Shown here: positions 1 to 12,331 of the stretch, one piece after another
Layout: the number at the start of each line of letters is the position of its first letter
Position numbering within the stretch: the first letter of the stretch is position 1
Origin: Rutidosis leptorrhynchoides
Taxonomy: Eukaryota > Streptophyta > Magnoliopsida > Asterales > Asteraceae
DNA length: 64,000 nt
Assembly: GCF_046630445.1 (NCBI RefSeq)
Contig: NC_092340.1
Coordinates: 361,998,001-362,062,000 of the forward strand
Direction: 5' to 3'
Made by a program: the position numbers and the translations under genes
The notes under the pieces: model-generated
Databases searched by the model: none
Told to the model about the DNA's origin: nothing
The model's input: the letters and a program-made list of their open reading frames with translations, nothing else

Positions 1-53
1 TTAGACGCACTAATGAAGACCTGGTTCGCTAAGACCACCGCTCTGATACCAAC
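1..53 (-). mobile_element. Element C: start of internal region with primer binding site
   Basis: Read on the minus strand this is the first part of the internal region of an LTR retrotransposon whose body lies left of the window. TGGTATCAGAGC (complement of 40-51) matches the 3' end of plant initiator-methionine tRNA, the usual primer of Ty3/gypsy chromoviruses. It is two bases inside the LTR end at 54. The following minus-strand bases (GGTGGTCTTAGCGAACC) are the same as after the PBS of element D. Confidence 0.85.
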
Positions 54-1689
54 TGAAAGGACCCGTTCATATACATTATAAACGATTCACAATATTTGAT
101 TACATTGCGAGGTATTTGACCTCTATAGGATACACTTTACAAACATTGCATTCGTTTTTAAAAGACAAACTTTCTTTACATCAAAAATTGACAGGCATGC
201 ATACCATTTCATAATATCCACTATCCAACTATAAATTGATTTAATAATAATCTTTGATGAACTCAATGACTCGAATGCAACGTTCTTCGAAATATGCTAT
301 GAAAGACTCCAAGTAATATCTTTAAAATGAGCAAATGCACAGCAGAAGATTTCTTTAACACCTGAGAATAAACATGCTTTAAAGTGTCAACCAAAAGGTT
401 GGTGAGTTCATTAGTTTATCATAATCATTTATTTCCATCGTTTTAATAGACCACAAGAATTTCATTTCCAGTTCTCATAAATATACGTCCCATGCATAGA
501 GACAAAAATAATCATTCATATGGTGAACACCTGGTAACCGACATTAACTAGATACATATAAGAATATCCCCTATCATTCCGGGATCCTCCTTCGGACATG
601 ATATAAATTTCGAAGTACTAAAGCATCCGGTACTTTGGATGGGGTTTGTTAGGCCTAATAGATCTATCTTTAGGATTCGCGTCAATTAGGGTGTCTGTTC
701 CATAATTCTTAGATTACCAGACTTTAATAAAAAGGGGCATATTCGATTTCGATAATTCAACCATAGAATGTAGTTTCAATTTACTTGTGTCTATTTCGTC
801 AAACATTTATAAAAGCGCATGTATTCTCAGTCCCAAAAATATAAAGGGTAAAAAGGCAAATGAAACTCACCATACTGTATTTCGTAGTAAAAATACATAT
901 AACATCATTGAACAAGTGTAAGGTTGGTCTCGGATTCACGAACCTATATTAATTATATATATATTCATATAATGGTCAATATCTATCAAACAATTTAGGT
1001 CATGTCATAGTGTATCACAATCCTAATGCTCGAGACTAATATGCAAAAGTCAACAAAATCAATTTGACTCAAAAATGATTTCCAGAATTTATACATGATT
1101 ATTATATAGTTTAAATATCGTCGTTTTATATTTTTAAATATTTTTAAAAGATTTATTAAAGTAAAAATATAATTCATTTATTAATAAATTAAATTTTATA
1201 TAAAAATACACTTTTATATATCTTAGATAGTAAAATTTATAACGTTCGTTGAATATCATAACAATATTATGATAGGTTTTATTAAGGTAATTAAATTATT
1301 TGTATTACATTTTTATTTGATAAAATAACATTGATAATAAGTAAAAGTTATATTATTTTGTATTAATAATTATTATTATTCTACTAATAATAATAACAAT
1401 ATTTATATTTACGAAAATGGTATTATAACAATATAATAATTCTTATTAATAATGAAATTTCAATGATATTCCTATTAAAATAATAATTTTTGTAAAGATG
1501 ATATTTTTGATATTAATTATAATACTTTTAGTAGTAATAGTGATAAAAGTAATGAAAAATGATAATTTTATCTAAATCAATATTCTTAAATTTTATCATG
1601 ATATTCATACTTATTGTTTCCTACTCAATTTGTTAATAGCTTTTAAATCGTCTTTTATATCGCGTTCATTTTAATGATAATAATAGTAA

Positions 1690-1870
1690 TCATAAGAGTT
1701 GAGTGTTACTAATATTAGTTTTAATTATTATAATACTAATAATAATAAATATTATGATAATGATAATACTAATAACTATTTTAATGATAATAATAATAAT
1801 AATAATACTAATTAAAACTTTAACGATAGTAACGATGATAGTAATAATCATTTTTAATAATAATACAAAA
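1690..1870. repeat. Imperfect AAT/ATT-rich simple repeat in LTR C
   Basis: Broken TAA/AAT trinucleotide runs lie inside the U3 of LTR C. They create a spurious Ile-rich reading frame on the plus strand. Confidence 0.7.
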
Positions 1871-2373
1871 ATTCAATTGGCAATAACTTCAAATTCGTTC
1901 ATCGAATCCATTCGATATCTAAATGAAAAGTTTATAGTTTTTCGCCAGCTTTCCAACGACATGCATATCTTATATCTTATCTTAACCGCATATGTATCTA
2001 ATTTAGGATTCAACATAACCTATTTAACGGCAATATCAAAAGTACAAGAATGCATAATCCTATATACTCGAGCACTAGTCAGGGATACACTATTAATAAA
2101 TAAAAGTTAAGTTATGAGTGCTCACGTATCAATATTGAGATTCAATATTGTAGGAAAGTACATAGACGCACCGGAGATGACAAACACTAAATTGACCTCA
2201 CGAGCATACCCCTGATCCATACTCATAACCTTCATAGCTATAACCCATAATTTCCTTAGCTCTGCCCCGCTCGTAAAACCCATTTTGAAAATAATGTGTT
2301 CATGACCTCGTCGTAGTATTTTATGTATAATACTAATAATACTAATCATAATAATAAGATTAATAATAATAAT

Positions 2374-2375
<2 letters not shown>

Positions 2376-2434
<59 letters not shown>
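2376..2434. repeat. (TAA)n microsatellite, about 19 units
   Basis: This is an uninterrupted TAA run in the U3 of LTR C, flanked by further imperfect AAT repeats (2340-2375). It probably varies in length between individuals. Confidence 0.9.
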
Positions 2435-4238
2435 TAAATAATAAATATAATTATATACCGAGTATGTAAATTAAGATAGAGGGATAGATTGATTAAGTGA
2501 ACTAGAAGTATCGTTTTATAGAATTCACTTGGTCCCATTAACTTAATAATGAAATCTGTACACATGACCAATCCCAAAAGCAAATACCAACTTGATTTAA
2601 TTTCCATTGATTGAATGTATCTAATCACACTTTTCAATCCCTAAAATCACGGCAAATTAATCTGGAAGGTTGTGTAGAGTTAAATATGTGTTTGGCCCCA
2701 TCTATAGTAATTTCTCTCTTTTTCATTTTTGGTACACCGTAAAAGTTAGAGATTATTATTTATTTAACTTAATCTATAAAATTAGTAATTCATATCTACC
2801 CAAAAATATTACCCATTTTGATCTCGCGTAAGTGACTAAATTTAATTATAACTATTAACTATTTATTTATTTCGGTCTGTTATGGTGTAAAATTGTTCAT
2901 TAATAATTAAATAGAAAATTAACTCACTGTCCACGCTCGATCCCAGGTAAAATATAAAAAGTGTTCAAATTTAACAATTAGCTCCTAAATATATTTTTTA
3001 ATAGGCCTACGATTCATTTACGGACTGAAATTCGTACACCGTCGTTAATCAGTGGCGGATAGAAGTATTCGGAAAAATCCCAATTTTTAATATCAAATAT
3101 ATTTATTTATTCCAGTCATTAGAAATGAAAAATAAGATTCAAAAGGTTCGTCTAATATTAGAGCTCAATCCTAACTAGTGAAGAAAGAAGTATTAAAACT
3201 CCACTCATCAAGGTAAAAATATTTTTTTTTAATAACTCTAAATTTTACATAACTTAATTAAGGTCCAACGTTTAGTTTAATTTCCTTAAAATAATATTAA
3301 GATGAACACGTTTTAAATAAACGTTGCAAGTTATTTAAATATTTATTTATTTATTTATTTTTAAATCACGGACCGTTAGCACTTGCAGTTTGTCAAAAGG
3401 TTTCTAGAAAGATTCTAACTTTTAAGATAACGTTAAAATTTTTATCCTTATCAAAATGACTTGTTAACAATTTGTCAAAAGTGGGTTCATATATTTATAA
3501 AGTTATATTCCGTTTTAAAGAAGACGTGACATTTAAATCATATACGTAATTTCTAAAATTCCTAATAATAAAATATAACAATATTTAACTTAATAATTAC
3601 ACCTTGACATGTTGTAAAATATATTAACCTTTTGAAATATATATAGTACGTTTGAAATTAAATCAAATAGCTATTATAGAGTTTATCCTTCTAAAACTAA
3701 TTATATTCAGATCGCATAATTTATTACTAGAACTTATTTTTATCTTAAATCCTTATAAGTTTGTGTTAACTTATTTTAATAAAAATCAAATGTTACTATA
3801 TCTATTAATTTTATTCGAAATCGCTCAATATATAAGCTCAATATACTTTGTCTACATACCTATATACACAATTCACATAACACATTTTGTCACGTAAACG
3901 TTTATCTATAACGAATAAGTATAATGTCATACGCTTAACATTCTTGCTAACTTTTACAAGTCGTAAAATAAATTTCTTAATATATTGACATGTCAGTCAA
4001 ACCGTTTAATGTTTTGTTAATACTTCTCAATTTAATAATCATACATATGTATATGTATTCATACATATCTATTTACTCATAATTGTTCGTGAATTACCAG
4101 GCGTGGTCAAAGGGTAATTGATTACATGAATATAGCTTTCAAAACTTTCGAGACTCAACATTACAGATTTTGCTTATCGTATCGGAAACATATAAAGATT
4201 AAAGTTTAAATTTGGTTGGAAATTTCCGGGTTGTCACA

Positions 4239-4429
4239 AATTCATCGAAGAACCCGTCGAAATAATGGATCGTGAGGTTAAAAGACTTAAGCAAAACAAG
4301 ATACCAATTGTTAAGGTTCGATGGAATGCTCGTAGAGGACCCGAGTTCACCTGGGAGCGTGAAGATCAGATGAAGAAGAAATACCCGCATCTATTTCCAG
4401 AAGATTCGTCAACACCTTCAACAGCTTAA
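4239..4429 (+). pseudogene. Element B: 3' end of gag-pol (chromodomain end), cut off by element C
   Basis: These are the last 60 or so codons of a Ty3 chromovirus polyprotein. The frame reads [18 protein letters not shown], then a chromodomain-like stretch with [18 protein letters not shown] and a KKKYPHLF end, stopping at TAA 4427-4429. The same residues end the intact gag-pol of A, with only single-base differences. In Tekay/Del chromoviruses this C-terminal chromodomain follows integrase and is thought to guide insertion to heterochromatin. Upstream codons are missing because element C is inserted at 4239; the rest of B pol should lie left of the window. Confidence 0.9.
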
Positions 4430-4449
4430 AATTTCGGGACGAAATTTAT

Positions 4450-4465
4450 TTAACGGGTAGGTACT
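4450..4465 (+). other. Element B: polypurine-tract region beside 3' LTR
   Basis: TTAACGGGTAGGTACT directly precedes the LTR junction, as in A (7718-7733) and D (35740-35755). In Ty3 elements the purine-rich tract here primes plus-strand DNA synthesis. In B its last bases are part of the target site used by A. Confidence 0.75.
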
Positions 4466-4467
4466 GT
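4463..4467. repeat. Target site duplication ACTGT, left copy (element A)
   Basis: ACTGT flanks element A on both sides (here and 17550-17554). The site spans the last two bases before the LTR of B and the first three bases of that LTR (AC + TGT). Confidence 0.92.
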
Positions 4468-7400
4468 TGAAATGTCCCGTTCTTATTGATTAAAAACGTT
4501 CCATATTAATTGATTTCGTTGCGAGGTTTTGACCTCTATATGAGACGTTTTTCAAAGACTGCATTCATTTTTAAAACAAACCATAACCTTTATTTCATAA
4601 ATAAAGGTTTAAAAAGCTTTACGTAGATTATCAAATAATGATAATCTAAAATATCCTGTTTACACACGACCATTACATAATGGTTTACAATACAAATATG
4701 TTACATCGAAATCAGTTTCTTGAATGCAGTTTTTACACAATATCATACAAACATGGACTCCAAATCTTGTCCTTATTTTAGTATGCAACAGCGGAAGCTC
4801 TTAATATTCACCTGAGAATAAACATGCTTTAAACGTCAACAAAAATGTTGGTGAGTTATAGGTTTAACCTATATATATCAAATCGTAACAATAGACCACA
4901 AGATTTCATATTTCAATACACATCCCATACATAGAGATAAAAATCATTCATATGGTGAACACCTGGTAACCGACAATAACAAGATGCATATATAAGAATA
5001 TCCCCATCATTCCGGGACACCCTTCGGATATGATATAAATTTCGAAGTACTAAAGCATCCGGTACTTTGGATGGGGTTTGTTAGGCCCAATAGATCTATC
5101 TTTAGGATTCGCGTCAATTAGGGTGTCTGTTCCCTAATTCTTAGATTACCAGACTTAATAAAAAGGGGCATATTCGATTTCGATAATTCAACCATAGAAT
5201 GTAGTTTCACGTACTTGTGTCTATTTTGTAAATCATTTATAAAACCTGCATGTATTCTCATCCCAAAAATATTAGATTTTAAAAGTGGGACTATAACTCA
5301 CTTTCACAGATTTTTACTTCGTCGGGAAGTAAGACTTGGCCACTGTTGATTCACGAACCTATAACAATATATACATATATATTAAAGTATGTTCAAAATA
5401 TATTTACAACACTTTTAATATATTTTGATGTTTTAAGTTTATTAAGTCAGCTGTCCTCGTTAGTAACCTATAACTAGTTGTCCACAGTTAGATGTACAGA
5501 AATAAATCGATAAATATTATCTTGAATCAATCCACGACCCAGTGTATACGTATCTCAGTATTGATCACAACTCAAACTATATATATTTTGGAATCAACCT
5601 CAACCCTGTATAGCTAACTCCAACATTCACATATAGAGTGTCTATGGTTGTTCCGAAATATATATAGATGTGTCGACATGATAGGTCGAAACATTGTATA
5701 CGTGTCTATGGTATCTCAAGATTACATAATATACAATACAAGTTGATTAAGTTATAGTTGGAATAGATTTGTTACCAATTTTCACGTAGCTAAAATGAGA
5801 AAAATTATCCAATCTTGTTTTACCCATAACTTCTTCATTTTAAATCCGTTTTGAGTGAATCAAATTGCTATGGTTTCATATTGAACTCTATTTTATGAAT
5901 CTAAACAGAAAAAGTATAGGTTTATAGTCGGAAAAATAAGTTACAAGTCGTTTTTGTAAAGGTAGTCATTTCAGTCGAAAGAACGACGTCTAGATGACCA
6001 TTTTAGAAAACATACTTCCACTTTGAGTTTAACCATAATTTTTGGATATAGTTTCATGTTCATAATAAAAATCATTTTCTCAGAATAACAACTTTTAAAT
6101 CAAAGTTTATCATAGTTTTTAATTAACTAACCCAAAACAGCCCGCGGTGTTACTACGACGGCGTAAATCCGGTTTTACGGTGTTTTTCGTGTTTCCAGGT
6201 TTTAAATCATTAAGTTAGCATATCATATAGATATATAACATGTGTTTAGTTGATTTTAAAAGTCAAGTTAGAAGGATTAACTTTTGTTTGCGAACAAGTT
6301 TAGAATTAACTAAACTATGTTCTAGTGATTATATGTTTAAACCTTCGAATAAGATAGCTTTATATGTATGAATCGAATGATGTTATGAACATCATTACTA
6401 CCTTAAGTTCCTTGGATGAACCTACTGGAAAAGAGAAAAATGGATCTAGCTTCAATGGATCCTTGGATGGCTCAAAGTTCTTGAAGCAAAATCATGACAC
6501 GAAAACAAGTTCAAGTAAGATCATCACTTGAAATAAGATTGTTATAGTTATAGAAATTGAACCAAAGTTTGAATATGATTATTACCTTGTATTAGAATGA
6601 TAACCTACTGTAAGAAACAAAGATTTCTTGAGGTTGGATGATCACCTTACAAGATTGGAAGTGAGCTAGCAAACTTGAAAGTATTCTTGATTTTATGAAA
6701 CTAGAACTTTTGGAATTTATGAAGAACACTTAGAACTTGAAGATAGAACTTGAGAGAGTTCAATTAGATGAAGAAAATTGAAGAATGAAAGTGTTTGTAG
6801 GTGTTTTTGGTCGTTGGTGTATGGATTAGATATAAAGGATATGTAATTTTGTTTTCATGTAAATAAGTCATGAATGATTACTCATATTTTTGTAATCTTA
6901 TGAGATATTTCATGCTAGTTGCCAAATGATGGTTCCCACATGTGTTAGGTGACTCACATGGGCTGCTAAGAGCTGATCATTGGAGTGTATATACCAATAG
7001 TACATACATCTAAAAGCTGTGTATTGTACGAGTACGAATACGGGTGCATACGAGTAGAATTGTTGATGAAACTGAACGAGAATGTAATTGTAAGCATTTT
7101 TGTTAAGTAGAAGTATTTTGATAAGTGTATTGAAGTCTTTCAAAAGTGTATAAATACATATTAAAACACTACATGTATATACATTTTAACTGAGTCGTTA
7201 AGTCATCGTTAGTCGTTACATGTAAGTGTTGTTTTGAAACCTTTAGGTTAACGATCTTGTTAAATGTTGTTAACCCAATGTTTATAATAACAAAAGAGAT
7301 TTTAAATTATTATATTATCATGATATTATGATGTACGAATATCTCTTAATATGATATATATACATTAAATGTCGTTACAACGATAAACGTTACATATATG

Positions 7401-7718
7401 TCTCGTTTCAAAATCATTAAGTTAGTAGTCTTGTTTTTACATATGTAGTTCATTGTTAATATAATTAATGATATGTTTACTTATCATAATATCATGTTAA
7501 CTATATATATAACCATATATATGTCATCATATAGTTTTTTACAAGTTTTAACGTTCGTGAATCACCGGTCAACTTGGGTGGTCAATTGTCTATATGAAAC
7601 ATATTTCAATTAATCAAGTCTTAATAAGTTTGATTGCTTAACATGTTGGAAACATTTAATCATGTAAATATCAATCTCAATTAATATATATAAACATGGA
7701 AAAGTTCGGGTCACTACA
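4468..7718 (-). mobile_element. Element A: 3' LTR
   Basis: The LTR starts TGTAGTGACCCG and ends CGGGACATTTCA on the minus strand. A TATA-like box (complement of 6830-6837, CTTTATAT) lies a little downstream of the 77-codon frame at 6910-7143. A pyrimidine-rich leader follows, which suggests the U3/R boundary. The segment about 4800-5250 holds the R/U5 block shared with the LTRs of C, B, D and E. Confidence 0.93.
6910..7143 (-). other. 77-codon open frame in U3 of LTR A (left copy)
   Basis: This sense-strand frame of 77 codons starts MKDFNTLIKILLLNKNAYNY and ends HVGTIIWQLA. Identical or near-identical open frames occur in the right LTR of A (16741-16974), in LTR B (18130-18363) and in LTR E (60338-60571). 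It lies upstream of the TATA-like box, so the normal element transcript should only contain it at the 3' end. I recognise no domain. It may simply be a conserved promoter segment that happens to stay open. Confidence 0.3.
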
Positions 7719-7733
7719 GTACCTACCCGTTAA
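7718..7733 (-). other. Element A: polypurine-tract region beside 3' LTR
   Basis: On the minus strand TTAACGGGTAGGTACT ends at the first base of the LTR. The context ATTTCGGGACGAAATTTA before it is shared with B and D. An exact second copy of this 16-mer is at 12469-12484. Confidence 0.8.
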
Positions 7734-7753
7734 ATAAATTTCGTCCCGAAATT

Positions 7754-10700
7754 TTAAGCTGTTGAAGGTGTTGACGAATCTTCTGCAAATAGATGCGGGT
7801 ATTTCTTCTTCATCTGATCTTCACGCTCCCAGGTGAACTCGGGTCCTCTACGAGCATTCCATCGAACCTTAACAATTGGTATCTTGTTTTGCTTAAGTCT
7901 TTTAACCTCACGATCCATTATTTCGACGGGTTCTTCGATGAATTGGAGTTTTTCGTTGATTTGGATTTCATCTAACGGAATAGTGAGATCTTCTTTAGCA
8001 AAACATTTCTTCAAATTCGAGACGTGGAAAGTGTTATGTACAGCCGCGAGTTGTTGAGGTAACTCAAGTCGGTAAGCTACTGGTCCGACACGATCAATAA
8101 TCTTGAATGGTCCAATATACCTTGGATTTAATTTCCCTCGTTTACCAAATCGAACAACGCCTTTCCAAGGTGAAACTTTAAGCATGACCATCTCTCCAAT
8201 TTCAAATTCTATATCTTTTCTTTTAATGTCAGCGTAGCTCTTTTGTCGACTTTGGGCGGTTTTCAACCGTTGTTGAATTTGGATGATCTTCTCGGTAGTT
8301 TCTTGTATAATCTCCGGACCCGTAATCTGTCTATCCCCCACCTCACTCCAACAAATCGGAGACCTGCACTTTCTACCATAAAGTGCTTCAAACGGCGCCA
8401 TCTCAATGCTTGAATGGTAGCTGTTGTTGTAGGAAAATTCTGCTAACGGTAGATGTCGATCCCAACTGTTTCCGAAATCAATAACACATGCTCGTAGCAT
8501 GTCTTCAAGCGTTTGTATCGTCCTTTCGCTCTGCCCATCAGTTTGTGGATGATAGGCAGTACTCATGTCTAGACGAGTTCCTAATGCTTGCTGTAATGTC
8601 TGCCAGAATCTTGAAATAAATCTGCCATCCCTATCAGAGATAATAGAGATTGGTATTCCATGTCTGGAGACGACTTCCTTCAAATACAGTCGTGCTAACT
8701 TCTCCATCTTGTCATCTTCTCTTATTGGTAGGAAGTGTGCTGATTTGGTGAGACGATCAACTATTACCCAAATAGTATCAAAACCACTTGCAGTCCTTGG
8801 CAATTTAGTGATGAAATCCATGGTAATGTTTTCCCATTTCCATTCCGGGATTTCGGGTTGTTGAAGTAGACCTGATGGTTTCTGATGCTCAGCTTTGACC
8901 TTAGAACACGTCAAACATTCTCCTACATATTTAGCAACATCGGCTTTCATACCCGGCCACCAAAAATGTTTCTTGAGATCCTTGTACATCTTCCCCGTTC
9001 CAGGATGTATTGAGTATCTGGTTTTATGAGCTTCTCTAAGTACCATTTCTCTCATATCTCCAAATTTTGGTACCCAAATCCTTTCAGCCCTATACCGGGT
9101 TCCGTCTTCCCGAATATTAAGATGCTTCTCCGATCCTTTGGGTATTTCATCCTTTAAATTTCCCTCTTTTAAAACTCCTTGTTGCGCCTCCTTTATTTGA
9201 GTAGTAATGTTATTATGAATCATTATATTCATAGATTTTACTCGAATGGGTTCTCTGTCCTTCCTGCTCAAGGCATCGGCTACCACATTTGCCTTCCCCG
9301 GGTGGTAACGAATCTCAAAGTCGTAATCATTCAATAATTCAATCCACCTACGCTGCCTCATATTCAGTTGTTTCTGATTAAATATGTGTTGAAGACTTTT
9401 GTGGTCGGTATATATAATACTTTTGACCCCATATAAGTAGTGCCTCCAAGTCTTTAATGCAAAAACAACCGCGCCTAATTCCAAATCATGCGTCGTATAA
9501 TTTTGTTCGTGAATCTTCAATTGTCTAGACGCATAAGCAATCACCTTCGTTCGTTGCATTAATACACAACCGAGACCTTGCTTTGATGCGTCACAATAAA
9601 TCACAAAATCATCATTCCCTTCAGGCAATGACAATATAGGTGCCGTAGTTAGCTTTTTCTTCAATAACTGAAACGCTTTCTCTTGTTCATCATTCCATTC
9701 AAATTTCTTCCCTTTATGCGTTAATGCAGTCAAGGGTTTTGCTATTCTGGAAAAGTCTTGGATGAACCTTCTGTAGTAACCAGCTAGTCCTAAAAACTGG
9801 CGTATGTGTTTCGGAGTTTTCGGGGTTTCCCACTTTTCAACAGTTTCTATCTTTGCCGGATCCACCTTAATACCTTCTTTGTTCACTATGTGACCGAGGA
9901 ATTGAACTTCTTCCAACCAAAATGCACACTTTGAAAACTTAGCGTACAATTCTTCCTTCCTCAATACTTCTAACACCTTTCTCAAATGTTCACCGTGTTC
10001 TTGGTCATTCTTTGAGTAAATAAGTATGTCATCAATGAAAACAATGACAAACTTGTCAAGGTATGGTCCACACACTCGGTTCATAAGGTCCATGAACACA
10101 GCTGGTGCATTAGTTAAACCAAACGGCATGACCATAAACTCGTAATGACCGTAACGTGTTCTGAAAGCAGTCTTTGGAATATCATCTTCTTTCACCCGCA
10201 TTTGATGATACCCGGAACGTAAGTCAATCTTTGAATAAACAGACGAGCCTTGTAGTTGATCAAATAAGTCGTCGATTCTCGGTAGTGGGTAGCGGTTCTT
10301 GATGGTAAGTTTGTTCAACTCTCGGTAGTCGATACACAACCTGAATGTACCATCTTTCTTCTTGACAAACAAAACAGGAGCTCCCCACGGTGATGTGCTT
10401 GGTCGAATGAAACCACGCTCTAAAAGTTCTTGTAATTGGCTTTGCAGTTCTTTCATCTCGCTGGGTGCGAGTCTGTAAGGAGCACGAGCTATTGGTGCAG
10501 CTCCTGGTACAAGATCTATTTGAAATTCAACGGATCGATGTGGGGGTAATCCCGGTAATTCTTTCGGAAATACATCGGGAAATTCTTTTGCAATGGGAAC
10601 ATCATTGATGCTCTTTTCTTCAGTTTGTACTTTCTCGACGTGTGCTAGAACAGCATAGCAACCTTTTCTTATTAGTTTTTGTGCCTTCAAATTACTAATA

Positions 10701-12331
10701 AGATGTAGCTTCGTGTTGCCCTTTTCTCCGTACACCATTAAGGGTTTTCCTTTTTCTCGTATAATGCGAATTGCATTTTTGTAACAAACGATCTCCGCTT
10801 TCACTTCTTTCAACCAGTCCATACCGATTATCACATCAAAACTCCCTAACTCTACTGGTATCAAATCAATCTTAAATGTTTCGCTAACCAGTTTAATTTC
10901 TCGATTCCGACATATATTATCTGCTGAAATTAATTTACCATTTGCTAATTCGAGTAAAAATTTACTATCCAAAGGCGTCAATGGACAACTTAATTTAGCA
11001 CAAAAATCTCTACTCATATAGCTTCTATCCGCACCCGAATCAAATAAAACGTAAGCAGATTTATTGTCAATAAGAAACGTACCCGTAACAAGCTCCGGGT
11101 CTTCCTGTGCCTCTACCGCATTAATATTGAAAACTCTTCCACGGCCTTGTCCATTCGTGTTCTCCTGGTTCGGGCAATTTCTAATAATGTGGCCTGGTTT
11201 TCCACATTTATAACAAACTACATTGGCATAACTTGCTCCGACACTACTTGCTCCGCCATTACTCGTTCCGACACCATTTGTTCCTTTCGTTCTATTAACC
11301 CCTGGTCCGTAGACCTCACACTTCGCCGCGCTATGACCATTTCTTTTACACTTGTTGCAAAATTTGGTGCAGAACCCCGAGTGATTCTTTTCACACCTTT
11401 GGCATAGTTGCTTCTGATTGTTGTTGTTGTTGCGGTTATTATTGTTGTTGGGATGATTGTTGTAGTTGCTGTTGTTGTTGTTGTTGTTGTTGTTGTTGGG
11501 CCGTTTGTTGTAGTTGCGATTGATGTTGCGATTGTTGGGATAATTGTTGCGATTATTGTTGTAATTGCTGTTGTTGTTGTATTGGTGATTCTTATCACCG
11601 TTTTCCTCCCACTTTCTTTTGACTTGCTTCACATTGGCCTCTTCAGCAGTCTGTTCTTTAATTCTTTCTTCAATCTGGTTCACTAGTTTGTGAGCCATTC
11701 TACATGCCTGTTGTATGGAGGCGGGCTCGTGTGAACTTATATCTTCTTGGATTCTTTCTGGTAATCCTTTCACAAACGCGTCGATCTTCTCTTCCTCATC
11801 TTCGAATGCTCCCGGACACAATAGGCACAATTCTGTGAATCGTCTTTCGTACGTGGTAATATCAAATCCTTGGGTTCGTAACCCTCTAAGTTCTGTCTTG
11901 AGCTTATTGACCTCGGTTCTGGGACGGTACTTCTCGTTCATCAAGTGCTTGAATGCTGACCACGGTAGTGCGTACGCATCATCTTGTCCCACTTGCTCTA
12001 GATAGGTATTCCACCATGTTAACGCAGAACCTGTGAAGGTATGCGTAGCGTACTTCACTTTGTCCTCTTCAGTACACTTACTTATGGCAAACACCGATTC
12101 AACCTTCTCGGTCCACCGTTTCAATCCGATCGGTCCTTCGGTTCCATCAAATTCCAAAGGTTTGCAGGCAGTGAATTCTTTGTAGGTGCATCCTACACGA
12201 TTTCCTGTACTGCTAGATCCAAGGTTATTGTTGGTATGTAGCGCAGCCTGTACTGCGGCTATGTTTGAAGCTAGAAAAGTACGGAATTCCTCTTCATTCA
12301 TATTCACGGTGTGTCGAGTAGTCGGTGCCAT
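7754..12331 (-). CDS. Element A: gag-pol polyprotein, intact
   Basis: This is a single open frame. It can be extended to a Met at 12367, but I prefer the Met at 12331 (MAPTTRHTV) because the 12 codons before it are low-complexity leader. Residues below are counted from 12367. Order: Gag capsid-like region ([12 protein letters not shown], about 58-235); an asparagine-rich stretch (about 258-322); zinc knuckles CQRC/CNKC and CYKCGKPGH (about 325-400); aspartic protease with DSGA near 442; reverse transcriptase with FIDD near 778; RNase H (YCDAS, TDHKSL); integrase with H-H-C-C finger, and D (TMDFITKLP, about 1181), D (SDRD, about 1242) and E (GQSERT, about 1281); C-terminal chromodomain ending [15 protein letters not shown]. 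All key residues are present and there is no stop or frameshift. It supplies the particle and copying enzymes and could also serve defective relatives such as D. Confidence 0.95.
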   Translation of the reverse strand: MAPTTRHTVNMNEEEFRTFLASNIAAVQAALHTNNNLGSSSTGNRVGCTYKEFTACKPLEFDGTEGPIGLKRWTEKVESVFAISKCTEEDKVKYATHTFTGSALTWWNTYLEQVGQDDAYALPWSAFKHLMNEKYRPRTEVNKLKTELRGLRTQGFDITTYERRFTELCLLCPGAFEDEEEKIDAFVKGLPERIQEDISSHEPASIQQACRMAHKLVNQIEERIKEQTAEEANVKQVKRKWEENGDKNHQYNNNSNYNNNRNNYPNNRNINRNYNKRPNNNNNNNNNSNYNNHPNNNNNRNNNNNQKQLCQRCEKNHSGFCTKFCNKCKRNGHSAAKCEVYGPGVNRTKGTNGVGTSNGGASSVGASYANVVCYKCGKPGHIIRNCPNQENTNGQGRGRVFNINAVEAQEDPELVTGTFLIDNKSAYVLFDSGADRSYMSRDFCAKLSCPLTPLDSKFLLELANGKLISADNICRNREIKLVSETFKIDLIPVELGSFDVIIGMDWLKEVKAEIVCYKNAIRIIREKGKPLMVYGEKGNTKLHLISNLKAQKLIRKGCYAVLAHVEKVQTEEKSINDVPIAKEFPDVFPKELPGLPPHRSVEFQIDLVPGAAPIARAPYRLAPSEMKELQSQLQELLERGFIRPSTSPWGAPVLFVKKKDGTFRLCIDYRELNKLTIKNRYPLPRIDDLFDQLQGSSVYSKIDLRSGYHQMRVKEDDIPKTAFRTRYGHYEFMVMPFGLTNAPAVFMDLMNRVCGPYLDKFVIVFIDDILIYSKNDQEHGEHLRKVLEVLRKEELYAKFSKCAFWLEEVQFLGHIVNKEGIKVDPAKIETVEKWETPKTPKHIRQFLGLAGYYRRFIQDFSRIAKPLTALTHKGKKFEWNDEQEKAFQLLKKKLTTAPILSLPEGNDDFVIYCDASKQGLGCVLMQRTKVIAYASRQLKIHEQNYTTHDLELGAVVFALKTWRHYLYGVKSIIYTDHKSLQHIFNQKQLNMRQRRWIELLNDYDFEIRYHPGKANVVADALSRKDREPIRVKSMNIMIHNNITTQIKEAQQGVLKEGNLKDEIPKGSEKHLNIREDGTRYRAERIWVPKFGDMREMVLREAHKTRYSIHPGTGKMYKDLKKHFWWPGMKADVAKYVGECLTCSKVKAEHQKPSGLLQQPEIPEWKWENITMDFITKLPRTASGFDTIWVIVDRLTKSAHFLPIREDDKMEKLARLYLKEVVSRHGIPISIISDRDGRFISRFWQTLQQALGTRLDMSTAYHPQTDGQSERTIQTLEDMLRACVIDFGNSWDRHLPLAEFSYNNSYHSSIEMAPFEALYGRKCRSPICWSEVGDRQITGPEIIQETTEKIIQIQQRLKTAQSRQKSYADIKRKDIEFEIGEMVMLKVSPWKGVVRFGKRGKLNPRYIGPFKIIDRVGPVAYRLELPQQLAAVHNTFHVSNLKKCFAKEDLTIPLDEIQINEKLQFIEEPVEIMDREVKRLKQNKIPIVKVRWNARRGPEFTWEREDQMKKKYPHLFAEDSSTPSTA
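11403..11595 (-). repeat. Codon repeat encoding Asn-rich Gag linker
   Basis: Runs of AAC/AAT codons (seen as GTT repeats on the plus strand) encode a segment of about 62 residues rich in Asn with Tyr, Arg and Pro, between capsid and zinc knuckles. Element D lacks this stretch. Trinucleotide slippage is the likely origin. Confidence 0.85.

Larger units (their letters stand above)
54..4238 (-). mobile_element. Element C: 5' LTR (4185 bp)
   Basis: This is a long LTR on the minus strand. It opens TGTGACAACCCGG (complement of the 4238 end) and closes CGGGTCCTTTCA (complement of 54). The PBS beside its inner end shows it is a 5' LTR and not a solo LTR. Bases about 360-780 (R/U5) closely resemble the LTRs of A, B and E, while the outer 3 kb (U3) is different, AT-rich and full of AAT-type simple repeats. 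It cuts into the pol gene of element B at 4239, so the 5-bp target duplication there would be AATTC; the other copy is outside the window. Reading frames inside are low-complexity (Ile-rich) and not credible genes. Confidence 0.8.

Noticed and set aside
1703-2637. Open frames of 135 and 171 codons on opposite strands in LTR C
   Set aside because: They are made of Ile/Thr/Met runs from AAT-type simple repeats inside an LTR; no domain and no coding pattern.
54-4238. Solo LTR interpretation for LTR C
   Set aside because: A primer binding site directly adjoins its inner end, so an internal region follows to the left.
4199-4390. Minus-strand frame [19 protein letters not shown], also seen at 7793-7975
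   Set aside because: It is the antisense of the conserved chromodomain end of pol, so it recurs wherever that sequence does.
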